This document shows, piece by piece, positions 53,748 to 64,000 of a DNA stretch of 64,000 nucleotides (its first letter is position 1; each line of letters begins with the position of its first letter). The notes under the pieces were generated by a model. That model had not been told where the DNA came from. It saw only the letters and a list, made by a program, of their open reading frames with translations, and ran no database searches. The DNA is taken from assembly GCA_033296885.1 (NCBI GenBank), contig MU863899.1, forward strand, positions 186,001-250,000, given 5' to 3'. The stretch is from Triangularia verruculosa. Taxonomy: Eukaryota > Ascomycota > Sordariomycetes > Sordariales > Podosporaceae. The position numbers and the translations under genes were made by a program.

Positions 53748-55802
53748 ATGAGAGACATTACCGAACTGCCGCATGACCTCTTCCTCATCGTGATATCTCA
53801 CCTCTCACCGCAGACATGCGTGCGATGTCGCTCCGTCTCCCGCCAATGGCACGACGCCTTTACCGACGAGGCCAACTGCCTGCTACTGTTGCGGTGGAAT
53901 TTCCCACGATGCCGTGAGATGCGTCTGATGCTCCTATCATCGTCGAGCTCTCCGGAAATAGCAAATGTCCTGTCTCCCAACCTAGAGGCCGAATTGGTCC
54001 AGTTCGCTCAGGTACCCCGCGTTTGGTCGTCGACATTTGCCCATGTGGCTCGGCGGTACCACCACCTCAACCGGGCTACGGCCCGAGTGGTGGAAAAGCT
54101 GGACATGGCACCCTCCCAGAACAATGTCTTTTCCTTTTGGGGTGTGGCCCCTTGGAACCGCTATCTGCGCTTGAACGAGAAAACGGCCAGCTTCCATTAC
54201 CCAGATCCGTCGTGGTGGTACAGCCAGGAAGATGCTGTGTTGGTGTACCCAGCTACAAAGGCAAAAGGTGACTCCCCACCACTGGAAACCACAGGACATG
54301 TCTACCACGTCGTCGATCTGTCCAGCAATCTAGAGTTCCCAGTCCCGTTCGACGTAAGGCAAAAGCACATCCGTCGAGTGCGGTTAGCTCAGGGTGTCCT
54401 CGTCTTTGAATGGGCCGAAGTCCTCCCCTACCACCAACTCAACGACCGAGAAGTAGTCCACCGCCACTACGTCTCCATCTTCGACGTTGCCCGTCACCCA
54501 TCCCCCTCCCCCACCGGCCACTGCACCTGGACCATCACCTTCCGCTCCGAATTCAAACTCCACTTCCTCGGCCTCCCCTTGAACCGCTCCGACAGGTTCC
54601 TCTCCGCCCACACCGCAACCCACTACGCAGTCTACTTCTGGCAACCCAACCGCTCCCTCTACCAAGACGACCCAATAGAACAGCTCGCAGTATGGGACAT
54701 CTCCTCCCCCTCCCCCTACCGCCCATCCGAAGACCCCAAAGGACATAAACGCCCAACAGTTGAACGCACCACTTCCCTGCCCGCCGGGCTATGGAGCGGC
54801 GGCAGCAAACCCTCTTCTTCCACCCCAAGCCCCCCACCCCAAGACGAACCCCATTCCGACCTTGAACAGCCCCGCCGGTTCCACCTCCCCCAACCAACCT
54901 CGGGCCCGGTCGTCATCCGCCGCATAGCCTGGGCCCAACTCGACTTCTACGGCCTCCGCCAGCGCGCCACCCCCCAGCTACGGAACCTCTCCCTGGACGA
55001 CCGCAACCTCTACTTTATAGAAGAAGAACACCGCTGGGCCGACGGGCAGCACAGCTCGCTCTCCCCTCCCCGAGTCCACCTCGTCCGGTCCACCGGCATC
55101 CCCATCATTCCCTCCTCCCCAACAACAACAGCAGCAGCAGCAGCAGCAGCATCGTCAAACCCAGTCTTTGGACCCATCTGGCTCGACTCGTGCGGCGCAG
55201 ACGGGGACGTGAACATGTCTTTTTGCCGCCGCGTTGCTTCCCCATCATCAACAACAGAACATCCACCACCACCACCTAGTAGTATTAACATCATATCATC
55301 ATCCTCAAACACAGAAAATGAAGTCAGCAACAACAACAGCAATACTCAACTAAGGCAGCGGCGGCAAGGTTCCCGCTCTGACCGCTTGCCACGGTGGACA
55401 TCACAACCCCAATCAAACCAACACGACGCGCCGTGCTGGCGGCACGAGGATTTCCCCTATCTGACCGTGTCGGAAGTGGTCGACTGGAACGCGGGGGTGA
55501 GGATCTCGGCGCGGCACTGTTTTATGCTGGAGACACTGAGCGTGCATGTCAGGCCGAGGGGGATCACGGTTAATGGGGCTTCGCTGTTGCGACCGTCGTC
55601 ATCATCGGAGGGGAAACGGGAGAGGGATAGTGGGCAGGAGGCGAAGAGGAGCAGAGAGAAAGAATTTGGGATGAGGGTCGCGGAGACGGGGGAGGAGGTG
55701 AATATGTGGGGGGAGTTGCTTGCCAGGGGACATATTGCCGGGGATGAGAGGTGGGTTGTGGGGGAGGATGAGGCGGGGAGGGTTACGGTGGTGAGGTTTT
55801 GA
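53748..55802 (+). CDS. F-box protein
   Basis: Single exon, 684 aa. An N-terminal F-box (residues about 4-48) reads ITELPHDLFLIVISHLSPQTCVRCRSVSRQWHDAFTDEA, with the LP...I..HL.....R.R.VSR.W pattern that binds Skp1. It would act as the substrate adaptor of an SCF ubiquitin ligase. The middle (about 60-460) has no repeat domain I can name; it carries beta-rich segments (VYHVVDLSSNLEFPVPF, WTITFRSEFKLHFLGLPL), as in large fungal F-box families. Low-complexity Ser/Asn/Pro stretches and an Ala run encoded by CAG repeats lie around residues 460-540. The target is unknown. Confidence 0.88.
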   Translation: MRDITELPHDLFLIVISHLSPQTCVRCRSVSRQWHDAFTDEANCLLLLRWNFPRCREMRLMLLSSSSSPEIANVLSPNLEAELVQFAQVPRVWSSTFAHVARRYHHLNRATARVVEKLDMAPSQNNVFSFWGVAPWNRYLRLNEKTASFHYPDPSWWYSQEDAVLVYPATKAKGDSPPLETTGHVYHVVDLSSNLEFPVPFDVRQKHIRRVRLAQGVLVFEWAEVLPYHQLNDREVVHRHYVSIFDVARHPSPSPTGHCTWTITFRSEFKLHFLGLPLNRSDRFLSAHTATHYAVYFWQPNRSLYQDDPIEQLAVWDISSPSPYRPSEDPKGHKRPTVERTTSLPAGLWSGGSKPSSSTPSPPPQDEPHSDLEQPRRFHLPQPTSGPVVIRRIAWAQLDFYGLRQRATPQLRNLSLDDRNLYFIEEEHRWADGQHSSLSPPRVHLVRSTGIPIIPSSPTTTAAAAAAASSNPVFGPIWLDSCGADGDVNMSFCRRVASPSSTTEHPPPPPSSINIISSSSNTENEVSNNNSNTQLRQRRQGSRSDRLPRWTSQPQSNQHDAPCWRHEDFPYLTVSEVVDWNAGVRISARHCFMLETLSVHVRPRGITVNGASLLRPSSSSEGKRERDSGQEAKRSREKEFGMRVAETGEEVNMWGELLARGHIAGDERWVVGEDEAGRVTVVRF

Positions 55803-56471
55803 CTTTCTTTTTTTTTTTATGGTAGGTAGGTTTAGATAGGGTATTTTGGGAATTGGGGAGTAGAATTGATTTTTATTTTCTCTTTTTCGGTTTGTGATGA
55901 TTCTTCACACACTGTTGACTTCAGGGGTTAATACTCAGGGGTTACTTAGGGGAGGTTAACAAACTTCCAACCTTCAAAAACCACCCACTTCACAATCACA
56001 TCTGCCAAGCCACGAAATCAAGTTTTCCCAATGCAATAAGTCTTTATCTCATATTCTACAATGGTATCAGGTAAAACAGCAAAATCAAAAAATAAATAAC
56101 ACGTTTCTCAAATGGATTCAAAAGAACAAAAAACGAAAAAAAAAGAAACACCATCCATCCATCCACCAACCCATAAATTCCCTTCCATCCTTCTTTCATT
56201 TTTTGTCAAAAAATCAGACATAAAAAACGCCCGCTTTCGCCCACAACAAGACGGGGCCATGTATCTCATAAGCGAACGAAAAACCAAAACTCCTTCTATG
56301 CGCCTTTGTAAGTTCAAAGATCTCTCTCATGCTTATCATCGTCGCCCCTTTCTTTGACGACTCAAATCCACCGCACAACAGCCAACAAAACAACAACAAC
56401 AACGGACCGCTCCCCAAATCATATGCAGCCTCGCGGCACCTCCTCTCTTTCTCTCTCTTTCTCGCTGCAAA
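55803..56471. other. convergent 3' spacer
   Basis: AT-rich region between the F-box gene (+) and the monooxygenase (-), with a T-run immediately after the F-box stop codon. No gene. Confidence 0.55.
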
Positions 56472-58662
56472 CTACGCAGCAGTCGGAACCTGCAAAAACC
56501 GATCATAGTACGTATCCAGCCACTTGGCCGCCTCCTCACCGGCGTCATCAATGCTGCTGTCCCACCTCCCAATCGACCCGACATATCCGTCCGGCCTGAC
56601 GTTGACAATCGCCACCTCTCCGGGCCCGAGACTACCGAGCCATTTGTTGGTGCAGAGCGTACCCCGAGTATCTTGCTCGGGAACGTTGTCCAGGTAGAAA
56701 GTCCACTTGCTGTCTTGCAAGAGGGCGGGTAAGTCGCTGACCTCGATTTCGGATTTGGGCATGGTTGCTGATCGGTCATGTTAGTTTGTTTCCTATAAAC
56801 AGAAAAGGAGATGAAAAAAAACTTACTGATCAGACCAAAGGTAAACAAATGGCTCACGGCCGTGTACCTCTCCGGTCTCAGGTAGATATCCTCCGGTGCC
56901 GGTGCCCTCGGCTGCTTAGCATAGCTCACACTAGCCGCCGCGCTCAACTGGTTCACCAGCGCGTCCGGCGAAGCAATCGCCTGGCAGAAGGTTTCCAAGA
57001 AAATTCTCGACTGATGTACGTCCCACATCAACAGGTAAATGGTGAACTGCCCCAGCTTTGGGATATCTAGTTGAATATCCACCGGGTTCGAGTCCAGATA
57101 TCTCGTCACCTTCGCCGGCGGCAGCAAGCACCCCGGCTTAGCCTCTCCCATCACCCAGGTCTGCGGTTCCACCATATTGATCGCATTCTCGCCGTACTCG
57201 GCACCAATACCCGAGATGAACCTGACATTCGTCTTGAAGTTCTCTGCCAACGCAACCGCATCACCACCGGCAATCTGGTTGGCGTGCTCATAGTCGAAGT
57301 TAACCAAGTCCAACGCGATCTTCCTCCTCTCTTCCTCGTAACTAGCCAGCAGCGTCTGTTTCGCAAGCCCTCTCGAAGCCAGGTTGAGCTTCCACGCCAG
57401 GTTCCACGCATCGTGCATCGACGTGTTCATGCCCTGCGCAGCCTTGGGTGAGTGCGTGTGACTGGCATCACCGGCCAAAAACGCCCTCAAATGGTTGTCG
57501 CAAAATCTGCTGGCTACTCTCTGACCGATCTGGTACCGACCAAACCACTCAATGTACTTCCAGCCAACCTCAAACGGCGCCATGATTTCTTTGGCACGCT
57601 GCATGACAAACTCCTGGCCGAGCTGGTTCCGGTCGCCCTTGGGCCCTGTTTTTAGCTCAATGTAAAACCGCGTCATGTTACGCTCACGGGGAATAATGAG
57701 TATCGACCCATGTTCCTGGGAATAGACCAATGTCTTGGACCAGATATCCGGGAAGTCGGTCTGCAGCTCTCCGTCGAGGACACCCCAGACCGAGGACTGC
57801 GACATGCCCACTGGCTTCGCATCGGGAATGCTCTTTCGAACCTTTGAATGCGCGCCATCGCCTAAGACAGAAAGAAATCACAGTCAGCATTTCCATCCCA
57901 TGTTTTCCCTTCTTCAAGAAACAAAGCAAGGAAGTCACCCACAGCCAACAAGATACTGTGTAAGCACCGTCTTCCGGTCTTGTGTCACGTTTGCACGGCA
58001 ATTGACCTGGAGCGGCCCGCCCTTGCCGTCACAGACACTATACGAGTCGAAGGCGGTATTCCTCCGCACCTCGACGCCGCGCTTCTTTAGATCCTCGATA
58101 AACAGGGCCTCGACCATGCCCTGGTGCACCAAGAGGATATACGGATCCAGCACATCAATCACCGGAGGATAGTGAACTTCGCGGCCGAGTCGATGAAGTG
58201 GCTCTTCTGGCGTACTACGCCAAAAAGCAATATCGTAGACTCGAACGCCGCGCTGCAGCAGGGGGTCTGCTAGTCGCATCTGCCGGAAGGTCTCAATCGT
58301 CTTTGGTTGCAAGCCATCGGCTCTATTTCGCGGAGAAAAATGTTAGGATGTATGAAACCAAGATGGCGCAACTTGATCCGGGCCACCACAAGAACAAGAG
58401 CAACAGAAAATCAAACTTGCCTTCCCACTGGGGTTTGGTCAGCCCTGTCATCCACCACCTCTACCTTGATACCCCAGCGCCCCAGGTTGCATGCCAGCAT
58501 CAAGCCGGCGGGGCCAGCACCGACAACACACACCTGGCACTCGACGGCCGCCTCTGGCATGCTCCTCAGCAGGGAGAGGCGGTCGACACACTCGGCAGTC
58601 TCCATGCGGTCCTCGCTGATTTGGTCCTCGGTGGGCTTATCGAGTACGGCGGCGGGAGCCAT
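56472..58662 (-). CDS. FAD-dependent monooxygenase, phenol 2-monooxygenase type
   Basis: Exons 58662-58421, 58322-57943, 57861-56827 and 56767-56472 give 650 aa, the size of fungal phenol hydroxylases. The FAD/NAD(P)H-binding fold has the dinucleotide motif VVGAGPAGLMLACNLGRWG (about residues 45-65), the GCDGAHSK motif (about 206-213) and the second FAD motif GDASHTHSPKAAQGMN (about 338). The C-terminal thioredoxin-like dimerisation domain covers about 460-650. It should hydroxylate a phenolic substrate with NADPH and O2; the substrate is unknown. The first intron uses a GC donor (AG/GCAAGT), required to keep VGRADGLQPKT in frame. An upstream in-frame extension exists but is low complexity, so I chose MAPAAVLDKP. 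Confidence 0.92.
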
Positions 58663-60090
58663 GGCGGCTGGCGAACCGCTGGGGGGTTGGTTCGGAGGAG
58701 GAACAGACGGGGAGAAGAAAAAAGGGGTCTGGCGGGGTGGTTCCAGATGCCCTTCCGTCTTTAAGCCGCTGGGAAGGACGTTGCTGGGAGGATCGAACAC
58801 CATCCGAGAAAGGAAATCCGTTTCTTGGGGAGGGGGGGGCCGGAGGATCCAATGTACAACCGGCCGGGGTTTGGAAGTGCTCTCGGTGACAGTGGGGTGG
58901 GACGGTGCTGACTGCACACGCTACAGGGTTGGCGGGGGTCGGCGGGGAGGAGAGTATGGAATACTGAATTGGATTGGATACAAGTGTGATCAGGGAATCG
59001 AATACCGTAAGGAGATGGGCGGACCACCCGGCTGGGACGGGATCTGGATGGTCAGTTGCAAGACTTGTTCTGCTCTGCAACGTTGTCTGTTCGTTGACAG
59101 CTTCGCCAGTGTTGGGATGAAGAGAGAGTTGCGTCTGGTCTGCTGTATGGCATGTATCGTATGTGGGCTTGGGTGTGGATGTGTGGATGGATGGATGTAA
59201 GGCGAGGGCGAGGGCGAGCAGCGATGGTGGGACGAGAGATCTGCAGTGGATATCACGCAGCGAGCGATACAGAGATTCCCTGCGGTGTTCTCGGTGGTTC
59301 TTCCAGGTTTGGTGGTGAATCTTGCTCCTCGGCCTCGGTTGGTTCAAGGGGGGAAGAAGCGAAAAAAGGGCATCGCATCACCAATTCCAGTCGAATTCGA
59401 GTGCGAAGTTTTGGGCTGGTGTGCGGATACCCGTTTGACATGCCATGTCGCGATGCATAGCAGCATGGGGTGGGCTGATTCGACACGGCCGATGATCTGA
59501 TCTGGCCGCCGCGGCACCCAAGAGGCTTCTATCGGCCCGCTCTGATTGGTCGATACCGCTGAGGCCCAGACCACTTGGCAGGGAACCATGGGGCGAGCCC
59601 GCAAAGAGCGCACGGTCTTGTCTGGCGCCACCAGAAGCAATCTGGAAGCCCCTCAAACCGTTGCCAAGCCATCCATGGGAAAACTTTTGATTCTCATATC
59701 TTCCAACAAATCGCATCTCTAGTTTTGGAATCACTGTTTTCTCGCTCATCCATAATTTCAGGATCTCTGAAGCCAAATGCACTCCCCTCCCGATCCGGTA
59801 ACCATCGACGTGTACATTCTCTCTCTCAGCAGATTTGAGCAGATCATCGTGTCACTTTGTTTGTAATCCGGATAGTGCTGTTCCAAACATCGTTCGATAC
59901 CAAGACCCGCTGATCTCCCCTCTACACAGTACATACATCCAATGGTTGAAGATCGGGGTCCGAACTGACCGCTTTTCTCCTCCGGAATATGCGTGTCATC
60001 CAATTGGTTCCATAGGCTCACAAAGTACCAGATAAGCGAGAGTCGAGCAGCAACCGAGACACTTGCATTCCTCAGCCTTGTAAACGGGCA
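58663..60090. promoter_or_regulatory. upstream region of the monooxygenase gene
   Basis: Contains the promoter of the minus-strand monooxygenase. Plus-strand ORFs here are shadows or low complexity. A GGGCGA triplet repeat occurs near 59200-59220. No other gene is supported. Confidence 0.5.
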
Positions 60091-60302
60091 CGTCCTGGAC
60101 AAAAAGAAACTGACACTGTAAAGGGAGAATACAGTATTGAAAGATAGTTAATAGGTCTTAAAAGATAGTTAATAGGCCTTTGAAAATACTAAAAACACTT
60201 TAAAAGATAGTAATAAGCCTAAGGAAGATAGTTAATAGGCCTTTTCTACGATTCTTAAGGTGTTGATCTTGGCTTGCAGAACCAATTATTTTGTCCACGG
60301 CG
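60091..60302 (-). mobile_element. MITE-like terminal-inverted-repeat element, copy B
   Basis: In reverse orientation this 212-bp element aligns along its whole length with copy A: CGCCGTGGACAAAATAATTG at one end, the AAGCCAAGATCA and CACCTTAAGAAT blocks, tandem CCTATTAACTATCTTTT units, TACTGTATTC, and an inverted terminal repeat at the other end (CGTCCTGGACAAAAAGAAAC on the plus strand). It has fewer internal units than copy A, which explains most of its shorter length. The flanks are CA on the left and TG on the right. Confidence 0.75.
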
Positions 60303-61054
60303 TGTCAGATAAAATATAATTCCGCAAATGCACTGCTGATTGGCTAAGCTCGCTACCTATCATAACCATAACCATAACCATAAACTCCTCATAACTCCAT
60401 GAAAAAGACCCAGACGATAATAATGAAATATAAACCCCGTTAACCATTAACCAGAACGTCCCGTTTACATAGGTAATTGACGATTCCCTTTTATCCATCT
60501 CAGCTGGCTGGCTGTCACAGACCCTCATCTTGATGTTGCCCTTGCTTCTGGGTAGTCGTGTTTGTCTGGAGAGTAGTATCTTGCGGCGGCCATGGGAGTA
60601 AGTGAGGTCGTGCTTGAAGCGATCATTATAGGATCGTAAACGCTCGTGACCGGTTTAGGAGCCGGGGGGGGGACATCAACTATTCTTTTTTTTGTGTACG
60701 TTTTTCGTTTTTTATCGTGCGACGAGATAAGGGTAAAGGGGGTAGAAGGTTACTGAGGCTATATAACACATAAGTTAGTAATGGTGTTTTAGTAAGTAAG
60801 GGGGTGACTTGATGGGCGAATTGACTTACATCGGATCTCAGCCTTCCTAATTGGGAAGCGGGCCGCATACCAGGGGCCAGGTTGATAGGTATGTATGTAC
60901 ATGGTGTATCCTTTTTTTTTTTTTTGGTTCTGTATGAGTGTTAATAGTCTGAACATGTTTTTTTTTCATATTGTGTAAGGTAGTGATGATGTTCTTATAC
61001 TACAAACCTTTTATCCTTCATGAAATGCTTGATGAAGACTTTCTAATGCCTCGA
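60303..61054. other. intergenic, with CATAAC tandem repeat
   Basis: No gene supported. Four near-perfect CATAAC units lie near 60360-60384, and several T-runs occur near 60685, 60912 and 60957. Confidence 0.5.
60360..60384. repeat. tandem CATAAC hexamer
   Basis: About four head-to-tail copies of CATAAC, just outside element copy B. It is not the CCCTAA telomere unit. Confidence 0.7.
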
Positions 61055-61324
61055 CTAGACCTGAAAGTCTTCATTGATGAATTCATCATCATCAACATCA
61101 ACATCATCGTCATCGGAGTTGACATCAAAGACCCGAAGCAAGGCCTTTTTGTTGGCTCGATGACGATGCATAGCCTTCGTCTTCTGCTTGTCAATAAGCT
61201 TGTCGTAGGCTGACCAGCCTCTCTTGGCTTCGGCCTTGGTCATGACGACATTGTCAACCTCATCAAAATGATGGAGGTTATGGCTGGCAGGGCCAGAGTG
61301 GAAAGAAGTGCTGATGCCTGTCAT
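61055..61324 (-). CDS. small protein with acidic C-terminus, unknown function
   Basis: Single ORF of 89 aa. The middle is basic and helical (KAEAKRGWSAYDKLIDKQKTKAMHRHRANKKALLRVFDV), followed by an Asp-rich run (NSDDDDVDVDDDEF). A TATATA sequence lies about 230 bp upstream on the coding strand near 61553, consistent with a promoter. The charged two-part design looks protein-like rather than random, but I do not recognise the family and cannot exclude a chance ORF. Confidence 0.45.
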   Translation of the reverse strand: MTGISTSFHSGPASHNLHHFDEVDNVVMTKAEAKRGWSAYDKLIDKQKTKAMHRHRANKKALLRVFDVNSDDDDVDVDDDEFINEDFQV

Positions 61325-62678
61325 GGTAGTGAAGGTGATGCTGCTTCGTAGTGTTTTGTTTACTTGATCTTGAGCCTTGGGGTGATGTTTGTAAACGCTA
61401 TGAGTGATGGGAGCTGAAGTAGGAGAAGTATCTGATGATATCAGAGCGGGTGTAGCTAGGTAGGACTGTCAAGATCAAGGAAGATGATGAAGTTTGGGTT
61501 GCAGAAGGAAAAGGGAAAAATCCAGGCCAGGGAAAAGTCTACGAGAATATATAGGCGCAAGATACAGCTGGCATAGCTACTTCTTCTAGGCCCGCCTATT
61601 GTCTGGCGCACGTGTAAGCAAATTTCAGTTGACTGTGCTTTCCATGACCATTGAGATGGACATCAGACGGTGTAGACAATAGCTATTAGGGGGGCTGTTG
61701 CTGAGTCAACGGGTGGGTGTGCACTTTTGATGGTGGTGAGGTTAGGCTCTGTAGTCACAGATAGAAGCTCTGCCGCCTAGAATACTGGGTCCCTGATGTT
61801 TGAGAAGTTCAGACGGTTGAGAAGGGCAGTCACGGGGAGGCTTAAACAATGGGATCTGGAGCAGAGTGAATAGGCTTCTCTATTGGTAACAATAGTAAGA
61901 TCACTGTGTCAGGAGCCAGACGTACGTGGACTTGGGCATCTGGTTTCACAGGCAACTACTATTGACTGGCGGCCGATATTCGTCCCGAGTCTTCTTTGTG
62001 AGTTGGCAGCATCATGAGTGTTTTGCTGTTGAATTTCGCCTCCCCAGGCCTCTTCTTCAAGTTACACTGGTTTCAAACCATCAGCTCACCGCATGAGAAG
62101 CATCGGCTATTGATATGTGGCTTCGAACAGTTGAAGATGTTGGATTCAAGGTCAAATTGCAACATCCAGGCTCTGGAATGCACCATGCCTTACATTCCTC
62201 GCTAATCACACGGCACACCCCAGACTAAGGTGCCGGAAGACGGCCCGTCCCGATACCAAGACACCGGGCCTTGAGGAATGCCCCAGATTCGGCTTCTTCG
62301 GGAATCACAAGCTGTCTCACAATTCACCTTACACCTGTCACTCACTGATCCTGCGAAACTGCCCCAGAAACAAAGATGAAATTTATAGTAACACAGGTAA
62401 GAAAACCCTGTCAAAAGTTTCCTCGTGCCCTGATCTCAGCCACTTCTTTCGTGTCGTACTAGATTCTTGCTGAACAAAGGACTCGGCCTCGTGAGTCAAC
62501 CTCAACAACCGCTCCTGCCTTCCAAACCCAGAAACCGCCAGCTGGCAGCCTCAAAACCAAACTGCTGCCTACCTCCTGTTTCAAGTCAACAAAGAAAGTT
62601 TAAAATCGTCAGATTGCTCCGCCAGTCAACGCCTAAACCAACAAATCCACACCATCACCCCAGCAACCCACACGCCCC
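61325..62678. other. intergenic region
   Basis: No supported gene on either strand; the longest ORF here is well under 100 codons. The left end should hold the promoter of the small acidic-tail gene and the right end the 3' UTR of the dehydrogenase. Confidence 0.5.
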
Positions 62679-63951
62679 TTATTTCTCAACCAGCACCGTA
62701 CTCTCACCAACCCCCCTATCCGTATCCGCCTTCTTCTCCTTCTCCTCATAAAATTTCTGTTCACAAAAAGTCAGCCAAAAACTCACCTCACCACACCATT
62801 ATTCCACTCTTAGGTACTCACCTCAACGTCCTCCACCACCTTCCTCCCCTTAAATTGCCTCATAATCCCCACCCCCTTCACCCTCAACCTCCCCGCATAC
62901 CACCCCGGCAGCCCGCCCAAGAAAGGCAGCAAATTCCCCATCTTCGGCAAAATAACCTGTCCGCTCTCCCCGCTCAGCACCTGCCTCACCACCGCCTCGG
63001 CCACGCTCCCCGGCTCCAACGCCGGCAGCAAAAACGGACTGTCGTTGTGATACCCCTCAAACAGCGCCGTCTTGGTATACCCCTGATTCACCACCACCGT
63101 CCTCACCCTGTCCGCCCCATACGTCGTTTTGATCTCCGCCGTCAGCCCCTCGTGGAAACTCTGCGCCGCCGCTTTCGAGGCTGCATAGTCAACCATATTC
63201 GGCACCGACACCCACGCCGCAAAACTCGCCACCGTCACGACCATGCCATGGTTGTGCTCGATCATGTAAGGCAAAAATTCCCGGACAGTGGAGTAATGGG
63301 AGAAGTGGTTGACGTCAAAGGTGAATTGCACGTCGCGTGGGGTGGAGGCAAGGATGGACTTGTTCTGGACCACGCCGGCGTTGTTGATGAGGACGGTGGG
63401 GCTGCCGACCTGGGCGCGGACGAGGGCGGCGACGCGGGCGATTTCGGAGGGGGAGGTGAGGTCGCATTTGAAGTAGGTGACGGTGGGGGAGGGGGTGAAG
63501 GTCAGGGGTTGGATGTCGAGGACGACGACTTTGATGTTGCGCTCGGCGAGGAGCTGGACGATGAGCCCGCCGATGCCGCCGGAGCCGCCGGTGACGAGGA
63601 CGATTTCTTTGCCTAGGGGAGTGAGGGTTGTAAGAGGGGGTTTTGAATGGGGGTTGGAAGGGGAGGGGGAGAAGTACCTGTCCAATCATACTTGTCCGAG
63701 ACCCAGCTGTTGTTGACCTTTCTAGTCAACCAGCTGTTTCCCCAGCCGAGGAGGCTCAGGATGAGCAGCTTTCTGACCCGGGCGAAAGCGGTTGGGTGCA
63801 GGATGGAGAGGTCCTGGCCTTGTTTGGTGCACTTGGCCAACAGGAACAATGGAAGCAGGATCTTGGGGTTGAAGGCTGTGTTCTTGATCAAGGAGATGAG
63901 AGCATCGCCTTTGAACCCTTCGCGGGGGAGCATGCCGGTATGGAAAGGCAT
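62679..63951 (-). CDS. short-chain dehydrogenase/reductase with N-terminal membrane region
   Basis: Exons 63951-63678, 63612-62822 and 62756-62679 give 380 aa. The first about 90 residues include hydrophobic segments (KILLPLFLLAKC, RKLLILSLLGW) suggesting membrane or lipid-droplet association. The Rossmann fold follows with the cofactor motif VTGGSGGIG (about residues 97-105), NNAG, a catalytic Ser region (VTVASFAAW) and Y-x-x-x-K (YAASK, about 233-237). The layout resembles retinol/hydroxysteroid-type SDRs of lipid membranes (SDR16C-like); the substrate is unknown. The last exon adds a charged tail (KFYEEKEKKADTD...). Both introns have good donors; the second acceptor has a GGCTGAC branch site. 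Confidence 0.9.
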
Positions 63952-64000
63952 TCTTTTGTCTCTATTCTTCTGTTCTTTCGCTGCTGGTGGTATCGGTGAA
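63952..64000. other. right edge, start of the dehydrogenase upstream region
   Basis: Only 49 bp of the leader/promoter of the minus-strand dehydrogenase is inside the window. Confidence 0.6.

Noticed and set aside
58307..59200. 297-codon plus-strand ORF overlapping the monooxygenase start
   Set aside because: Overlaps conserved antisense exons and has low-complexity, non-domain sequence.
60360..60384. CATAAC array as an interstitial telomere
   Set aside because: The unit is not the fungal TTAGGG/CCCTAA repeat and there are only about four copies.

Overview
The window comes from a filamentous ascomycete, most likely a member of the Sordariales (Sordariomycetes). Genes are interrupted by short introns of about 50-95 nt with GT..AG ends and CTAAC/CTGAC-like branch sites. 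Protein sequences resemble Neurospora/Podospora orthologues, and several families are fungal: PalF, a PRD-4-type CHK2 kinase, a Csx2-type BAR-PH-ArfGAP and a Ync13-type MUN protein. I found no tRNA, rRNA, CRISPR array, intact transposase or secondary-metabolite cluster. All gene models were built by reading splice sites by eye, with no transcript support.

Layout, left to right: a gene-poor 4.1 kb ending in a small terminal-inverted-repeat element (4120-4369); eIF2-gamma (+); the AP-1 accessory factor Laa2 (-); the FG nucleoporin Nsp1 (+); the mitochondrial ATPase inhibitor IF1 (-); 14-3-3 (+); the diphthamide J-protein Dph4 (-); eIF3m (-); a CHK2/PRD-4 checkpoint kinase (+); a BAR-PH-ArfGAP of the Csx2 type (-); a Munc13-like MUN/C2 protein (+); inorganic pyrophosphatase (+); mitoribosomal mL53 (-); the SNARE Sec20 (+); a 1.7-1.8k-residue low-complexity protein (-); a frameshifted secreted-protein relic; a small conserved fungal protein (+); the pH-signalling arrestin PalF (-); an F-box protein (+); an FAD phenol-hydroxylase-type monooxygenase (-); a second, inverted copy of the repeat element (60091-60302); a small acidic protein (-); and a short-chain dehydrogenase (-).

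The content is mostly core eukaryotic housekeeping: translation initiation, vesicle traffic (Laa2, Csx2, Ync13, Sec20), mitochondria (IF1, mL53, perhaps a mitochondrial pyrophosphatase isoform) and signalling (14-3-3, PRD-4, PalF). The genes do not form one pathway. Most sit as divergent or convergent pairs.

The points most worth following are: nine GCCAAG/CTTGGC (PacC/Rim101-type) hexamers upstream of palF, four of them within 74 bp, together with five PSAP motifs in the PalF tail; an in-frame, presequence-like 108-codon extension upstream of the usual pyrophosphatase start; two inverted copies of a MITE-like element bracketing the gene-dense block; and a one-base frameshift inside an otherwise typical signal peptide at 47.7 kb.
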